Below are positions 29,497 to 38,736 of a stretch of DNA of 64,000 nt, one piece after another (within the stretch, counting starts at the first letter, position 1; each line of letters starts with the position of its first letter). The DNA comes from Sphingomonas oleivorans. GTDB taxonomy: Bacteria > Pseudomonadota > Alphaproteobacteria > Sphingomonadales > Sphingomonadaceae. The position numbers were made by a program, and so were the translations under genes. The stretch lies in NCBI RefSeq assembly GCF_003050615.1, contig NZ_NWBU01000010.1:31164-95163 (forward strand). Reading direction: 5' to 3'. The notes under the pieces were generated by a model. The model ran no database searches, was not told where the DNA came from, and saw nothing but the letters and a program-made list of their open reading frames with translations.

Positions 29497-30777
29497 ATGC
29501 TGCATCCCGATACAAATGGCATAGATCGAAGGGGTGAGGCCTCGCCAGGCGTGTCCGGGATTTCGAGGCGGGGTCTGCTGCAGACGGCCGCCATCGCATC
29601 CCTGACACGTCCGGTGGCCGCACCCGCTCAGTCGGACAAGCCCTCCTTGAGAGATGAACTGCTGCTGGCGCCGGACATCCGCTATTTCAACGCTGCCAAT
29701 ATCGGCCCGACATTCCGTGCCGTCGTGACGGCCCAGCAGCGCGGCACGATGGAGTTCCACAACAACCCCTCGCGTGAATTTCGGGAAAAATATCCCGCCA
29801 TGGCCACGCGGTTGCGCGCGAGGCTCGCCGCGCGCCTCAACGCACGCCCCGAGGAGATCGCGCTTGTCCGCAACGCGAGCGAAGCCAATACGGTCGTCCT
29901 GCGCGGCCTCGATCTGCGGGCGGGCGACCGGATCATCCTGACCGAGCATAATCATCAGTCCACCATGGACACGTGGCGCCTCAGGGCGGAACGCGAGGGG
30001 CTGGACCTGAAAATCGTGCCGACCCCGATTTCGGCGCGATCACCCCAGGAGGTTGTCGATGCGATCGCAGCGGCGATCACGCCGCGCACGCGTGCGATTT
30101 TCCTGTCGCACATGACGAATGTGACAGGCCTCGTCTATCCGGTCGCCGCCATCTCGGAACTGTCCCGCAGACAGGGGTTCTGGCTCCATGTCGATGGTGC
30201 CCAGAGCTTTGGCTGGATGAAGATCGACCTGACGGCGCTGGGCTGCGATTCCTATTCGGGGAGCACGCACAAATGGCTGATGGGGCCTCTGGAAGGGGGC
30301 GTCCTCTATGTGCGCCGGGACCGGCTGGACGATCTCCATCCCCTGATGCTGAGCCATGGCTATTGGCTGACGGACAGCAAGGATCTCGAAACCGCTCAGA
30401 AGTTCGAGATCCTTGGCCAGAGAGACGATCCGAAGCTGGATGCCATCAACGCCACGCTCGACCTGATGGACGGCATAGGCGAGGCGGCGATCGAAACCAG
30501 GGTGCGCGCGCTGGCGACGGAAATGCGCGGCATCCTGGCGAAAGTGCCGGGCGCGCGCCTGATCGGCACTGCCGATCCGGCCCTGTCGGGCCCCGTGATC
30601 GGCCTGGCTTTCGAAGGCAGGGATGTTCTTGCCATGCGCAGCCGGCTGTGGCGCGAGGGAAGAGTGGCGACTGCGTCTGCCATGGCGAACAACCAGCCGC
30701 TGATCCGATTTTCGCCGCATCTCTATAACAGTATCGACGAAATGCATCTGGCGGCCGAGCTTCTCGCAAGGAGTTGA
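29497..30777 (+). CDS. Tat-exported class V aminotransferase-fold PLP enzyme
   Basis: A 426-residue fold-type I PLP enzyme resembling isopenicillin N epimerase/cysteine desulfurase relatives. Lys259 in SGSTHKWLMGP should bind PLP, and Asp233 in HVDGAQ contacts the pyridine nitrogen. The N-terminus is a twin-arginine signal (GISRRGLLQTAAIASLTRPVAAPAQS), which would export the folded, PLP-loaded enzyme to the periplasm. The substrate is unknown. The gene stands alone, with decayed DNA upstream and a convergent FixJ-type regulator downstream. Confidence 0.85.
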   Translation: MLHPDTNGIDRRGEASPGVSGISRRGLLQTAAIASLTRPVAAPAQSDKPSLRDELLLAPDIRYFNAANIGPTFRAVVTAQQRGTMEFHNNPSREFREKYPAMATRLRARLAARLNARPEEIALVRNASEANTVVLRGLDLRAGDRIILTEHNHQSTMDTWRLRAEREGLDLKIVPTPISARSPQEVVDAIAAAITPRTRAIFLSHMTNVTGLVYPVAAISELSRRQGFWLHVDGAQSFGWMKIDLTALGCDSYSGSTHKWLMGPLEGGVLYVRRDRLDDLHPLMLSHGYWLTDSKDLETAQKFEILGQRDDPKLDAINATLDLMDGIGEAAIETRVRALATEMRGILAKVPGARLIGTADPALSGPVIGLAFEGRDVLAMRSRLWREGRVATASAMANNQPLIRFSPHLYNSIDEMHLAAELLARS

Positions 30778-30900
30778 TCTGCGCGGTGCGTATTTCCAAC
30801 CGCGAAGCCTTTACCTCCTCCTCAATCATACGGCCGAGGAATGGAAGCGGCCGCCGCGCGAGTGGTTCGAGGCCAAGACCCACTTCGCTCTTCTCTTCGG

Positions 30901-31584
30901 TCAGCTTTCTCTCTCAATCGCTTCGGCCACGCGTACGAGTTCCGCTAATGTCCGCACGGCCATTTTCTTCATGAGGTTTGCGCGGTGTAACTTTATAGTA
31001 ATCTCGCTCAGACCGAGTTCTCCGGCCACCTGTTTGTTCATCATGCCCGTCACGACGAGATCCATGACTTCCCTTTCCCGCGGTGTGAGCGATGCACGAC
31101 GCGCCTTGATGGAGATCAGATTTTCACTGGCTCGACGCTGTTGGCGATGCTTGGCGAGTGCTGAATTTACCGCATCGAGCATGTCCTGGTCACGAAATGG
31201 CTTGGCAAGAAAATCAACCGCTCCGGCTTTCATCGCCTGCACGGACATCGGGATATCGCCATGCCCGGTCATGAAAATAAGGGGCATTCGGTCACCGCGC
31301 TCGATCAGGACGTTCTGGAATTCCAGCCCACTCATCTGAGGCATGCGAACGTCTGTGACAATACAGCATACGCAGTCCGGGAAAGAGGCATCAAGAAGGG
31401 CCTGCGCGGACTCGAACAATATTGTCTTCAAGCCCGTCGAGCGGAAAAGGCTGTCAAGTGCATCCCGGACGAGTTTATCGTCATCGATGATAAGGATTGT
31501 CGGTGGCTCGCTTTCCACATATTGGGCGGCGCCTTCCGCCTTCGGGCCAGAACGGGAATTCAATGTCTTAGACTCCTCTGGCAC
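30901..31584 (-). CDS. FixJ/NarL-type response regulator with LuxR DNA-binding domain
   Basis: A 227-residue two-domain regulator. The receiver has the acidic pocket (LIIDDDK), phosphoacceptor Asp78 in CIVTDVRMPQMSG, and the conserved Lys in FLAKPF. The C-terminal helix-turn-helix (LTPREREVMDLVVTGMMNKQVAGELGLSEITIKLHRANLMKKM) is LuxR/FixJ type. It lies near a large divergent histidine kinase gene and is its likely output regulator. Its DNA target may be the palindrome at 38303-38320. Confidence 0.93.
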   Translation of the reverse strand: MPEESKTLNSRSGPKAEGAAQYVESEPPTILIIDDDKLVRDALDSLFRSTGLKTILFESAQALLDASFPDCVCCIVTDVRMPQMSGLEFQNVLIERGDRMPLIFMTGHGDIPMSVQAMKAGAVDFLAKPFRDQDMLDAVNSALAKHRQQRRASENLISIKARRASLTPREREVMDLVVTGMMNKQVAGELGLSEITIKLHRANLMKKMAVRTLAELVRVAEAIERES

Positions 31585-31865
31585 CGAATGTCCTTCTTTT
31601 CGCGCTTTCCATCAGCCAGCAACCACATATGCCGACAAGACGGCAAGGGCCGTTGGATATGAGGCAGCATAGCGAAGCCTGATAACTGCTGGTCTCGACG
31701 ATTTGCAGACGCCGGCGATCAGCGCGGATTTACGCTGGCGGCCGGCCGCTATCCGTCCAGAAATCCCCATCCAATCCCAGCATTCTCAATGGCGACCACT
31801 GCGATATCCAACGGCATGAAGGTCAATCCGGCCTTGACCATGGCCCAGCGAGCGCGCGTTTCCTT

Positions 31866-32249
31866 TTATGCGTCAAATATTCCGGAGAGACAATTCATGA
31901 TCTCGCGCCCTGCGATAGGCTTTTCCAAGAAGCATCGTGCGCCGGACGATAGCGCGCGCGCCCTGACCGAAGCATCGGCAAGCGCCGTCATCAGCACGAC
32001 CGGTATAGCCGGTCGGTTGAGCCGCACGATATCGTGCAGCTCAAATCCGCTCAGTCCAGGCATTTGAATGTCGGTGAACAGGCAGGCTATTTCGCCAATG
32101 CCTTCATGATCGAGAAATGCTTTTCCGGACTGGAAGGTTCGCACGCGATAGCCGAGGGAGCGAATGAAGCTCGACATTGCATCAAGGACCGCCTTGTCGT
32201 CATCAACAATTGCTATGACCATTGCATCGGCCACGCGTTTCTCCCGCAT
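31866..32249 (-). CDS. Single-domain response regulator (receiver only)
   Basis: A 127-residue stand-alone receiver (MVIAIVDDDKAVLDAM, phosphoacceptor Asp60 in CLFTDIQMPGLSG, Lys in FLEKPIAG) with no output domain. It may start at ATG 32249 or at 32222 (MVIAIVDDD), which is closer to the usual receiver start. It points away from the large histidine kinase gene and toward the FixJ-type regulator. It may act as a phosphate sink, competitor or shuttle in the same circuit. Confidence 0.9.
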   Translation of the reverse strand: MREKRVADAMVIAIVDDDKAVLDAMSSFIRSLGYRVRTFQSGKAFLDHEGIGEIACLFTDIQMPGLSGFELHDIVRLNRPAIPVVLMTALADASVRARALSSGARCFLEKPIAGREIMNCLSGIFDA

Positions 32250-32727
32250 AGACTCCGGGGGGTCTCGACCGTGCCGGGTATCTCAATGGCGAAAAAATAG
32301 GAAAGCCGAAGAAAGATTGAAACTATACTGAGGTTTAGGTTGAAGGAGCCGCTCGCCGCAAATTACATCCGATGCTATCGGATAATGGCTGCCCATGACC
32401 GCGGCCCAAATTATGCTTCATTGACGGAATCAACCAACGCACTCTAGAAGTGCGGGGGCTGCCCCAGGCCTAGGTCAATCTTGCATTGGTCGGGGCCCAG
32501 GTCCGGTGAGTTCGTGCACCAATGGGGGAACGGTGAAGGTCAGCATTCCTTGCGGTTTGCCGGAAAGTTGTCCTGCGATTTCTCTGCGCACAGCAATGTC
32601 AGGCCGTGCCCAATATGCGGCATGATCCAGTCCGCAACGGCGCGAAACTCCATCCTTTTGCGCTGTCCGTCGCATTGCCCTCCGCGCTGCGCCTCGAGCG
32701 CCTTCATTCCGCATCAAGCGAAGCGCT
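32250..32727. other. Divergent promoter region between receiver and histidine kinase genes
   Basis: These 478 bases contain no gene I can support; short minus-strand frames here are not protein-like enough. Near the receiver gene is a perfect inverted repeat (32367-32383). The plus strand must hold the promoter of the histidine kinase gene, but I see no convincing -35/-10 pair. Confidence 0.4.
32367..32383. promoter_or_regulatory. Perfect 7-bp inverted repeat, candidate operator
   Basis: ATCCGAT and ATCGGAT are separated by three bases (GCT), about 120 bases upstream of the receiver gene and 345 upstream of the kinase gene. A dimeric regulator could bind it. Seen directly; role inferred. Confidence 0.35.
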
Positions 32728-35700
32728 ATGATAGACGTGACCGGCTACACCCTCTCCTTGCTTCGAGAAGGAGAGATGTTCTGCTATCGTGGATCGTCGG
32801 GCGACCATGATCCCATTCTGCTCATCGAACCTTCCTGCGAAGATGCCGGTGTCCAGACCCCCAAGGTCCTGCAGCATGAGTTCGCACTGCGCGAATATCT
32901 GGATGCGGCGTGGGCAGCGCGTCCTCTCGCACTGACACGACGCGCAAGCCGGGCTGCGCTTGTCCTGGCCGACCCCGGTGGTGAGCTGCTTGAACGGCTG
33001 CTGCACAATGAAGCCGACCAAGCCCCGATCCCCATGGATGTCACCACATTTCTGCCGATCGCGCGGTCGATCGCGCAAGCCGTGCGCGAGATGCACGCGC
33101 GGGGAATAGTTCACAGAAATCTCAGCCCTGCCCATATCCTCGTCAAACCAGCCAGCAACGAGGCCTGGCTCACCGGCTTTGGCGTCGCGAGCGTCGTGCC
33201 TTCAGAGCGGACATCCCTCGAGCCTGTCGAGATAATTGTCGGCACCCCGCAATATATGGCGCCCGAACAGACCGGCCGCATGAATCGGCCGATCGACAAT
33301 CGATGCGACCTCTATGCGATCGGGATAATTTTCTATCAGATGCTGACGGGGACGCTCCCATTCTCCGCATCCGATGCAGCGGGCTGGATATATAGTCATA
33401 TCGCCCGCGCGCCGATACCGCCGCACGAGCGCCTCGATAGCATTGATGAGCAGCTGTCACTGATCATCATGAAGCTTCTCTCGAAGACGCCGGAGGATCG
33501 TTATCAGAGCGCGAAGGGCCTCGTTGCAGATCTTACAAAATGCCTCGACGGATGGACGCAGACCGGGAAGCTGGGAAGATTTGAACTAGGCCTTCTCGAT
33601 ATCCCGCAGACGCTCAGGCTTCCCGATAGACTTTATGGCCGGGCGCATGAGCAAGCCAGGCTCGTTTCGGCCTTCGACCAGATCGGTAGCGGCTTGGAAT
33701 TCGTCTTGATTTCCGGCCCATCCGGTACTGGCAAGTCAGCCCTCGCCGACGTCCTCAAAAAAGCAGGTGATCCTGCTGGGCAGTTGTTCGTTGCCGGTAA
33801 GTTCGAGCAATATAAGCAAGATCGCCCTTATGTGATCATAGCTGATGCCTTCGAACAACTGGTTCGTCCCATTTTGGGGCAGGACGGAGCCAAGCTCCAA
33901 TTCTGGCGGCAAAAGATACAGGATGCCCTTGGCCAGAATGGGGGGCTGATTGTCGATCTGGTCCCTGAACTTGCATTGCTTGTGGGAGACCAGCCGGCGA
34001 TCCCACCGCTCCCGGCGGAAGACGCCCGCAGGCGATTGCATGCCACCATGCGCCGTTTCCTCGGTGCATTCACGATGGGCGGCCAACCTCTCATCCTTGT
34101 CTTCGACGACCTCCAATGGGCCGACCCGGCAACACTCGCCTTCGTCCGTGAGCTGATTCTCGAAGGTCAGGACCATCTGCTGCTCATCGGCACATATCGC
34201 GACGACGAAGTCGGCCTCGAGCATCCGCTTTCATCGCTTCTGGATATTCTCGATAGCGCTCGCGCCTCCGTGGAAAGGATTCACCTATCCCCTCTCACCG
34301 GGGCGGATGTGGAGCAACTCATTCGCGAGACGTTGGGCAGCGAGCATAATAGTAACCAAATACACCCTCTTTCCGACTTCATTGAAAGGCAGACGGGGGG
34401 GAATCCTCTTTTCATACACCAATTCCTGTCCCAACTCGCCGATGAGGGGCTGATCTGGTTCGATACCCGGATTCAGAGCTGGTTTTGGAGCCTCGAGCGG
34501 ATTGGCCAAAGGATTTACACGGACGACGTTGTCGATCTTCTCGTTTCGAAATTGACCCGGCTCCCATCGACTACTCTCGATATGCTGAAAAGCTGTGCCT
34601 GTGTCGGACGTCAGGCAAGAGCAGGAATATTGAGCGCATTGGGCGATAAGCCAGTCGACACTGTCGATGGAGCGCTCTCCCCAGCAGTCGATGCCGGCCT
34701 GCTCAACCGTCGGGACGACGTCTATACTTTCCCCCATGATCGTATCCAGGAGGCGGCTTACAGCTTGATCTCGGAGGCGGATCGTTCCGTAACCCATGCC
34801 GCTATCGGCAGGTGCCTGGCCAGGCACCTGACGGCCGACAGCCCGGCAGATCTTGTCTTCGAGGTCGTCGATCAATCCAATCGCGGAATCGGGGCCGTCT
34901 CGGAACAAGCCGAAATACGGCGTATCGCGGAATATAATCTGGTGGCGGGGCGCAAGGCCAAGGGGGCCACCGCTTATGCGTCCGCCTTCACATTCTTCCA
35001 TGTGGGCGCAAGCCTGCTGGATCAGGCCTGGGCCGCGAGCGATGATGCGCTCCAATTCGCGTTGATGCTCGGACAGGCGGAATGCGAGTTCCTGACCGGC
35101 GCAATCGTCGAAGCCGAGGCGCATTTGCTCGAGCTTTGCAATGCAGCATCAAGCAGCATCGAAAAGGCGGAAGCCACCACGATATTGTTGAGACTCTATA
35201 CTGCTACGGATCGTAATGATCGGGCAGTGGCGATCGGTCTCGAATATCTTCGCGAGGCCGGCATCATGTGGTCGGCTGCCCCCAGCGACGACGAGATTGC
35301 ACACCAATATCAAGCGATGTGGGATGAGCTGGGCACGCGTTCGATCGAAGATCTGAACAGCCTGCCCGAAATGGTCGATCCGGCCTGGCTCGCGACAATG
35401 GACGTATTGTCCGAACTCATTGCTCCTGCTTCCTATGTCGACCAGAACCTGCTCGGCCAGGTCCTCATATGCATTGCGCGCCTCAGCATGAAATGGGGCA
35501 ACAGCCCGGGCGCATCCTTTGCCTATGTCTGTTTCAATATGGTCGCCGGGGCCCGGTTCGGGGATTATCCGACAGGCTATCGCTTCGGCAAACTTGCGCT
35601 CGCCCTTTCGGAGAAGCATGGGCTCGACCGGTTAGGCTGGCGCGTTGCCATGTGCTTTGCCTGCATGGTCAATCCCTGGATCAATCATATCGCGACGGAA

Positions 35701-38271
35701 CGCGCCTTGCTCGAGCAGGCGACGGACTGGGCTGATGAAGCAGGCGACGTCATTTTTGCGGCATATGGTCGCGAAATGATCACCGCGAACATGCTCGTGT
35801 CCGGAGAATCCCTTGAGATCGTCGAAGCAAGGACCGTCTCTGTCCTCGAGCGGGCACGCAAGGCAGGAATCTTCCTCGTCGTAGGCTTCGCCGAAGCGAA
35901 GCTCGGCCTTGTCCGCATGCTGCGCGGGAATAGCGTCCAGTTCGGGGTGTTCGATAATGACGAATTGGACGCAGCCGCACTTGAACGACGGCTTGAAGAT
36001 CCCGGCCTTGCAATGGCGAAGTTCCGTTACTGGATTCGCAAGCTGCAAGCGGGTGTTTTCGCGCAGGATGGCGCGGCGGCCCTGGATGCAGCGGCAGTCG
36101 CCAAGGGCTTGCTCTGGACGTCTCCAGCCTTCTTTGAAAGTGCCGAATATCATTTTTACGCCGCGCTCGCCAGGAGCACCATCGTGGCAGCGGGATCGTG
36201 GCATGAAAATGCGCGTATCGTTGAGGATATTAAAGAACATCTTTCAAATATAGAATTGTGGGCAAGCCAGTGCCCAACCAATTTCGAAAATCGCCGAGCC
36301 CTGGCTGCCGCCGAACTGGCGAGAATAGAAGGCCGAACTGTCGACGCGATGCGGCTCTATGACGATGCCGTCCGGGCGGCGCATCGCCATGGCTTCATTC
36401 AGAATGCAGCACTTTCGAATGAAATGGCGGCGCGTTTTTATATCGGGCAAGGCTTTGAAACCATTGCCGAGACCTATCTGCGCGCCGCCTATGATGCTTA
36501 TGCAGCCTGGGGAGCCATAGGGAAAGTTCGGCATCTGGAGCGGCAATATCCATCGATATTGGGCAAGATCCTACCTTCCCCGTCCAGCTACTCGACCGTC
36601 GAGACGCCTCTCGCCTCGCTCGATATAAGCACGGTCATCAACGCATCCCAGACCCTCTCGCGCGAGATCGATCTTACCAGGCTGATCGAAGAGCTGCTTA
36701 AAATGGTTCTCGTCCATGCGGGCGCAGAGCGCGGAAAGCTTCTGCTCGTCCGTGATGGCCATTATGTGACTGCAGCCGAAGCCGAGGCGGAGCCTGCCAG
36801 CAATCTCGTTCATGTCACTTTCGATCAGAGATCAGCCAAAACGACGGACATTCCAGAAAGTCTCATTCAAGAAGTGCTCGATAGCCGGGAAACTATTGTC
36901 CTGAAGGATATCGGGCAGGCAGCTTTGGCCGCTCAAGATCAATATTTGCTAGAGCATCGGCCCTATGCCGCCGCGTGCCTGGCGCTCGTAAAGCAATCCG
37001 AACTTGTGGGCATGCTCTATATCGAGAACCGACTGGCGCCTGCTGCATTCACCGCCGCGCGCATGGCCGTTCTTGAAATTCTGGCATCTCAGGCGGCCAT
37101 CTCCCTGGAAAATGCCCGGCTATATTCCGAGCTCACCGACGAAAATCTGGAACGTAAACGTGTCATGGACGCCCTGCGCCTGAGCGAATATTCCCGATCC
37201 GAAGGTCAACGGCTCAGCAAATCCGGTGATTGGCGATGGAATGTGGAAACGGGCGAACTCCATTGGTCCGATGGTGTTTTCCGCATCCACGGCATCGATC
37301 CTGATGGCGTGCGGCCGGATTATTCATTTCTGCTCAACAGAGTCCATCCAGATGACTTGGAATCGGTGAAGCGCTCGACCTTCGAGGTCATTCAACAATG
37401 CCTTCCCGTCGAACATGATTACCGCATCATTCTCGATGACGGGTCGGTCAAGCATCTATGGGCGACCGCCGCGCCCAAGCTCACCGGCTCAAAGGTTACG
37501 GAAGTCATTGGCTTCGTCATGGATGTCACCGAGCAAAGACGCGCCGAGGCGGCGCTTCGCGCCCTTCAGTTCGAGGCGGCGCGCGCCTCCCGCCTGACCG
37601 CGATCGGGCAGTTCGCCGCATCGATCGCACATGAGGTCAATCAGCCTTTGTCTGCGATCACGACGAATGCCGAAGCGGGTCTGAGATGGCTCGGCCGAGC
37701 CGAAGCCGATATAGGTGAAGCACGCGATGCCTTCGATCGTATATTATGTGGCGTGAAACGCGCCGAGGATGTCGTCAGAGGCGTAAGGGCCATCGCACGC
37801 AAGACTGGACCGGATATCTCGGAGGTCTCCGTCAAGGACCTTCTGGATGATGTCCGATCGCTGGTGACGTCGGAATTGCAGCGCGGCGATGCCAGTCTCG
37901 ATATCTTCCTTCCGGTCGAACCACCAATCGTCCGCGCGGACCGCGTGCAGCTCCAGATCGTGATAGTGAATCTGGTCCGCAACGGCATCGATGCCATGCG
38001 TCACGTGGATGATCGCCCCCGGATGATCAGGATTTCAGTCACGATTCCTGATCGGGGCCGCATCGAATTCCTGGTCGAGGATACGGGGCCGGGATTGGAT
38101 TCCGCCATCGCAGACCGTGTCTTCGAACCGATGATGACAACCAAATCGGATGGCATGGGCATGGGACTTTCCATCTGCCAGTCGATCATCAAGGCGCATG
38201 GCGGGCAGCTCTGCTCGGTTGCGCGTGATGTCCCCGGCGCCGCTTTCCGCTTCTCTGTCCCGCGCGCTTGA
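32728..38271 (+). CDS. Giant multidomain sensor: pseudokinase + ATPase + TPR-like + GAF + PAS + histidine kinase
   Basis: An 1847-residue protein. Residues ~1-280 are a Ser/Thr-kinase-like domain with VGTPQYMAPEQTGRMNR and a clear C-lobe, but the catalytic residues are gone: no beta-3 lysine, HRD is HRN (129-131) and DFG is GFG (150-152). Then comes an AAA-type ATPase (Walker A GPSGTGKS at 330-337, Walker B LILVFDDLQWAD), a long helical repeat region (~560-1290), GAF (~1305-1460), PAS (~1495-1605), HisKA with phospho-acceptor His1635 in SIAHEVNQPL, and HATPase_c (NGIDAM, DTGPGLD at ~1785, GMGMGLS). No membrane segment is visible, so it should be a cytoplasmic sensor. Its likely partners are the two nearby response regulators. 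Confidence 0.93.
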   Translation: MIDVTGYTLSLLREGEMFCYRGSSGDHDPILLIEPSCEDAGVQTPKVLQHEFALREYLDAAWAARPLALTRRASRAALVLADPGGELLERLLHNEADQAPIPMDVTTFLPIARSIAQAVREMHARGIVHRNLSPAHILVKPASNEAWLTGFGVASVVPSERTSLEPVEIIVGTPQYMAPEQTGRMNRPIDNRCDLYAIGIIFYQMLTGTLPFSASDAAGWIYSHIARAPIPPHERLDSIDEQLSLIIMKLLSKTPEDRYQSAKGLVADLTKCLDGWTQTGKLGRFELGLLDIPQTLRLPDRLYGRAHEQARLVSAFDQIGSGLEFVLISGPSGTGKSALADVLKKAGDPAGQLFVAGKFEQYKQDRPYVIIADAFEQLVRPILGQDGAKLQFWRQKIQDALGQNGGLIVDLVPELALLVGDQPAIPPLPAEDARRRLHATMRRFLGAFTMGGQPLILVFDDLQWADPATLAFVRELILEGQDHLLLIGTYRDDEVGLEHPLSSLLDILDSARASVERIHLSPLTGADVEQLIRETLGSEHNSNQIHPLSDFIERQTGGNPLFIHQFLSQLADEGLIWFDTRIQSWFWSLERIGQRIYTDDVVDLLVSKLTRLPSTTLDMLKSCACVGRQARAGILSALGDKPVDTVDGALSPAVDAGLLNRRDDVYTFPHDRIQEAAYSLISEADRSVTHAAIGRCLARHLTADSPADLVFEVVDQSNRGIGAVSEQAEIRRIAEYNLVAGRKAKGATAYASAFTFFHVGASLLDQAWAASDDALQFALMLGQAECEFLTGAIVEAEAHLLELCNAASSSIEKAEATTILLRLYTATDRNDRAVAIGLEYLREAGIMWSAAPSDDEIAHQYQAMWDELGTRSIEDLNSLPEMVDPAWLATMDVLSELIAPASYVDQNLLGQVLICIARLSMKWGNSPGASFAYVCFNMVAGARFGDYPTGYRFGKLALALSEKHGLDRLGWRVAMCFACMVNPWINHIATERALLEQATDWADEAGDVIFAAYGREMITANMLVSGESLEIVEARTVSVLERARKAGIFLVVGFAEAKLGLVRMLRGNSVQFGVFDNDELDAAALERRLEDPGLAMAKFRYWIRKLQAGVFAQDGAAALDAAAVAKGLLWTSPAFFESAEYHFYAALARSTIVAAGSWHENARIVEDIKEHLSNIELWASQCPTNFENRRALAAAELARIEGRTVDAMRLYDDAVRAAHRHGFIQNAALSNEMAARFYIGQGFETIAETYLRAAYDAYAAWGAIGKVRHLERQYPSILGKILPSPSSYSTVETPLASLDISTVINASQTLSREIDLTRLIEELLKMVLVHAGAERGKLLLVRDGHYVTAAEAEAEPASNLVHVTFDQRSAKTTDIPESLIQEVLDSRETIVLKDIGQAALAAQDQYLLEHRPYAAACLALVKQSELVGMLYIENRLAPAAFTAARMAVLEILASQAAISLENARLYSELTDENLERKRVMDALRLSEYSRSEGQRLSKSGDWRWNVETGELHWSDGVFRIHGIDPDGVRPDYSFLLNRVHPDDLESVKRSTFEVIQQCLPVEHDYRIILDDGSVKHLWATAAPKLTGSKVTEVIGFVMDVTEQRRAEAALRALQFEAARASRLTAIGQFAASIAHEVNQPLSAITTNAEAGLRWLGRAEADIGEARDAFDRILCGVKRAEDVVRGVRAIARKTGPDISEVSVKDLLDDVRSLVTSELQRGDASLDIFLPVEPPIVRADRVQLQIVIVNLVRNGIDAMRHVDDRPRMIRISVTIPDRGRIEFLVEDTGPGLDSAIADRVFEPMMTTKSDGMGMGLSICQSIIKAHGGQLCSVARDVPGAAFRFSVPRA

Positions 38272-38736
38272 ACGTCCGCGCGCCATGCGGTGCGTCCACC
38301 TTCCCATACTTAAGTATGGGGGTCGGAAGACCTAGTCAGTAGGGCGATCGAACCTCCGTGCGGTAGGTGAAGTACGGCTTTCCTCCTACCCTGTGCTCCT
38401 CAGCGTCGATGCCGAGGAGAAGTCGATGTCTTATGATCCATTCAGCATTGTCCATGCCGAGGCGGCTGGCTGCAGGTGCTGCTGGAATTTCAGCACGACT
38501 GGACGCGGCGCGAAAGCTGGGAGACCGTACATGCCAGCTTTGCCGAGCATGGCGGGGGTTGCTCAAGCCATAAGGCGAAATGCTGAACTATTCTAAAAAG
38601 TTGAACAGATTCGCCGAGATTTTCCTGCTCCGCAGATGGATGCGGCTTTGTTTAGACCAGGATTACCAGGTTGCGGAACTGCCCGCATAAGCAGCGCCGC
38701 CACAGTGGACCACCAGCTACAAGGGAGACTTTCACG
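38272..38736. other. Intergenic region with palindrome and possible gene remnant
   Basis: This 465-base gap holds a perfect 18-bp palindrome (38303-38320). A ribosome-site-like GAGGAGAAG precedes ATG 38427 (MSYDPFSIVH...), but the frame soon becomes cysteine-rich and unprotein-like. A different frame nearby reads GGWLQVLLEFQHDWTRRESW, so a frameshifted small gene is possible. I do not recognise it. The promoter of the downstream hydrolase operon must lie in the last part. Confidence 0.4.
38303..38320. promoter_or_regulatory. Perfect 18-bp palindrome, candidate response-regulator site
   Basis: CCCATACTTAAGTATGGG is fully self-complementary with an AT core, the shape bound by dimeric LuxR/FixJ-type regulators. 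It lies 31 bases after the histidine kinase stop and about 415 bases upstream of the hydrolase operon. No T-run follows, which makes a terminator less likely. Confidence 0.45.

Noticed and set aside
32475..32717. Minus-strand ORF upstream of the histidine kinase gene
   Set aside because: No family resemblance or ribosome site; composition is that of random GC-rich frames.
38393..38596. Small ORF with a good ribosome site (MSYDPFSIVH...)
   Set aside because: After ten residues the product becomes Cys/Arg-rich and unlike a protein; at most a frameshifted remnant.
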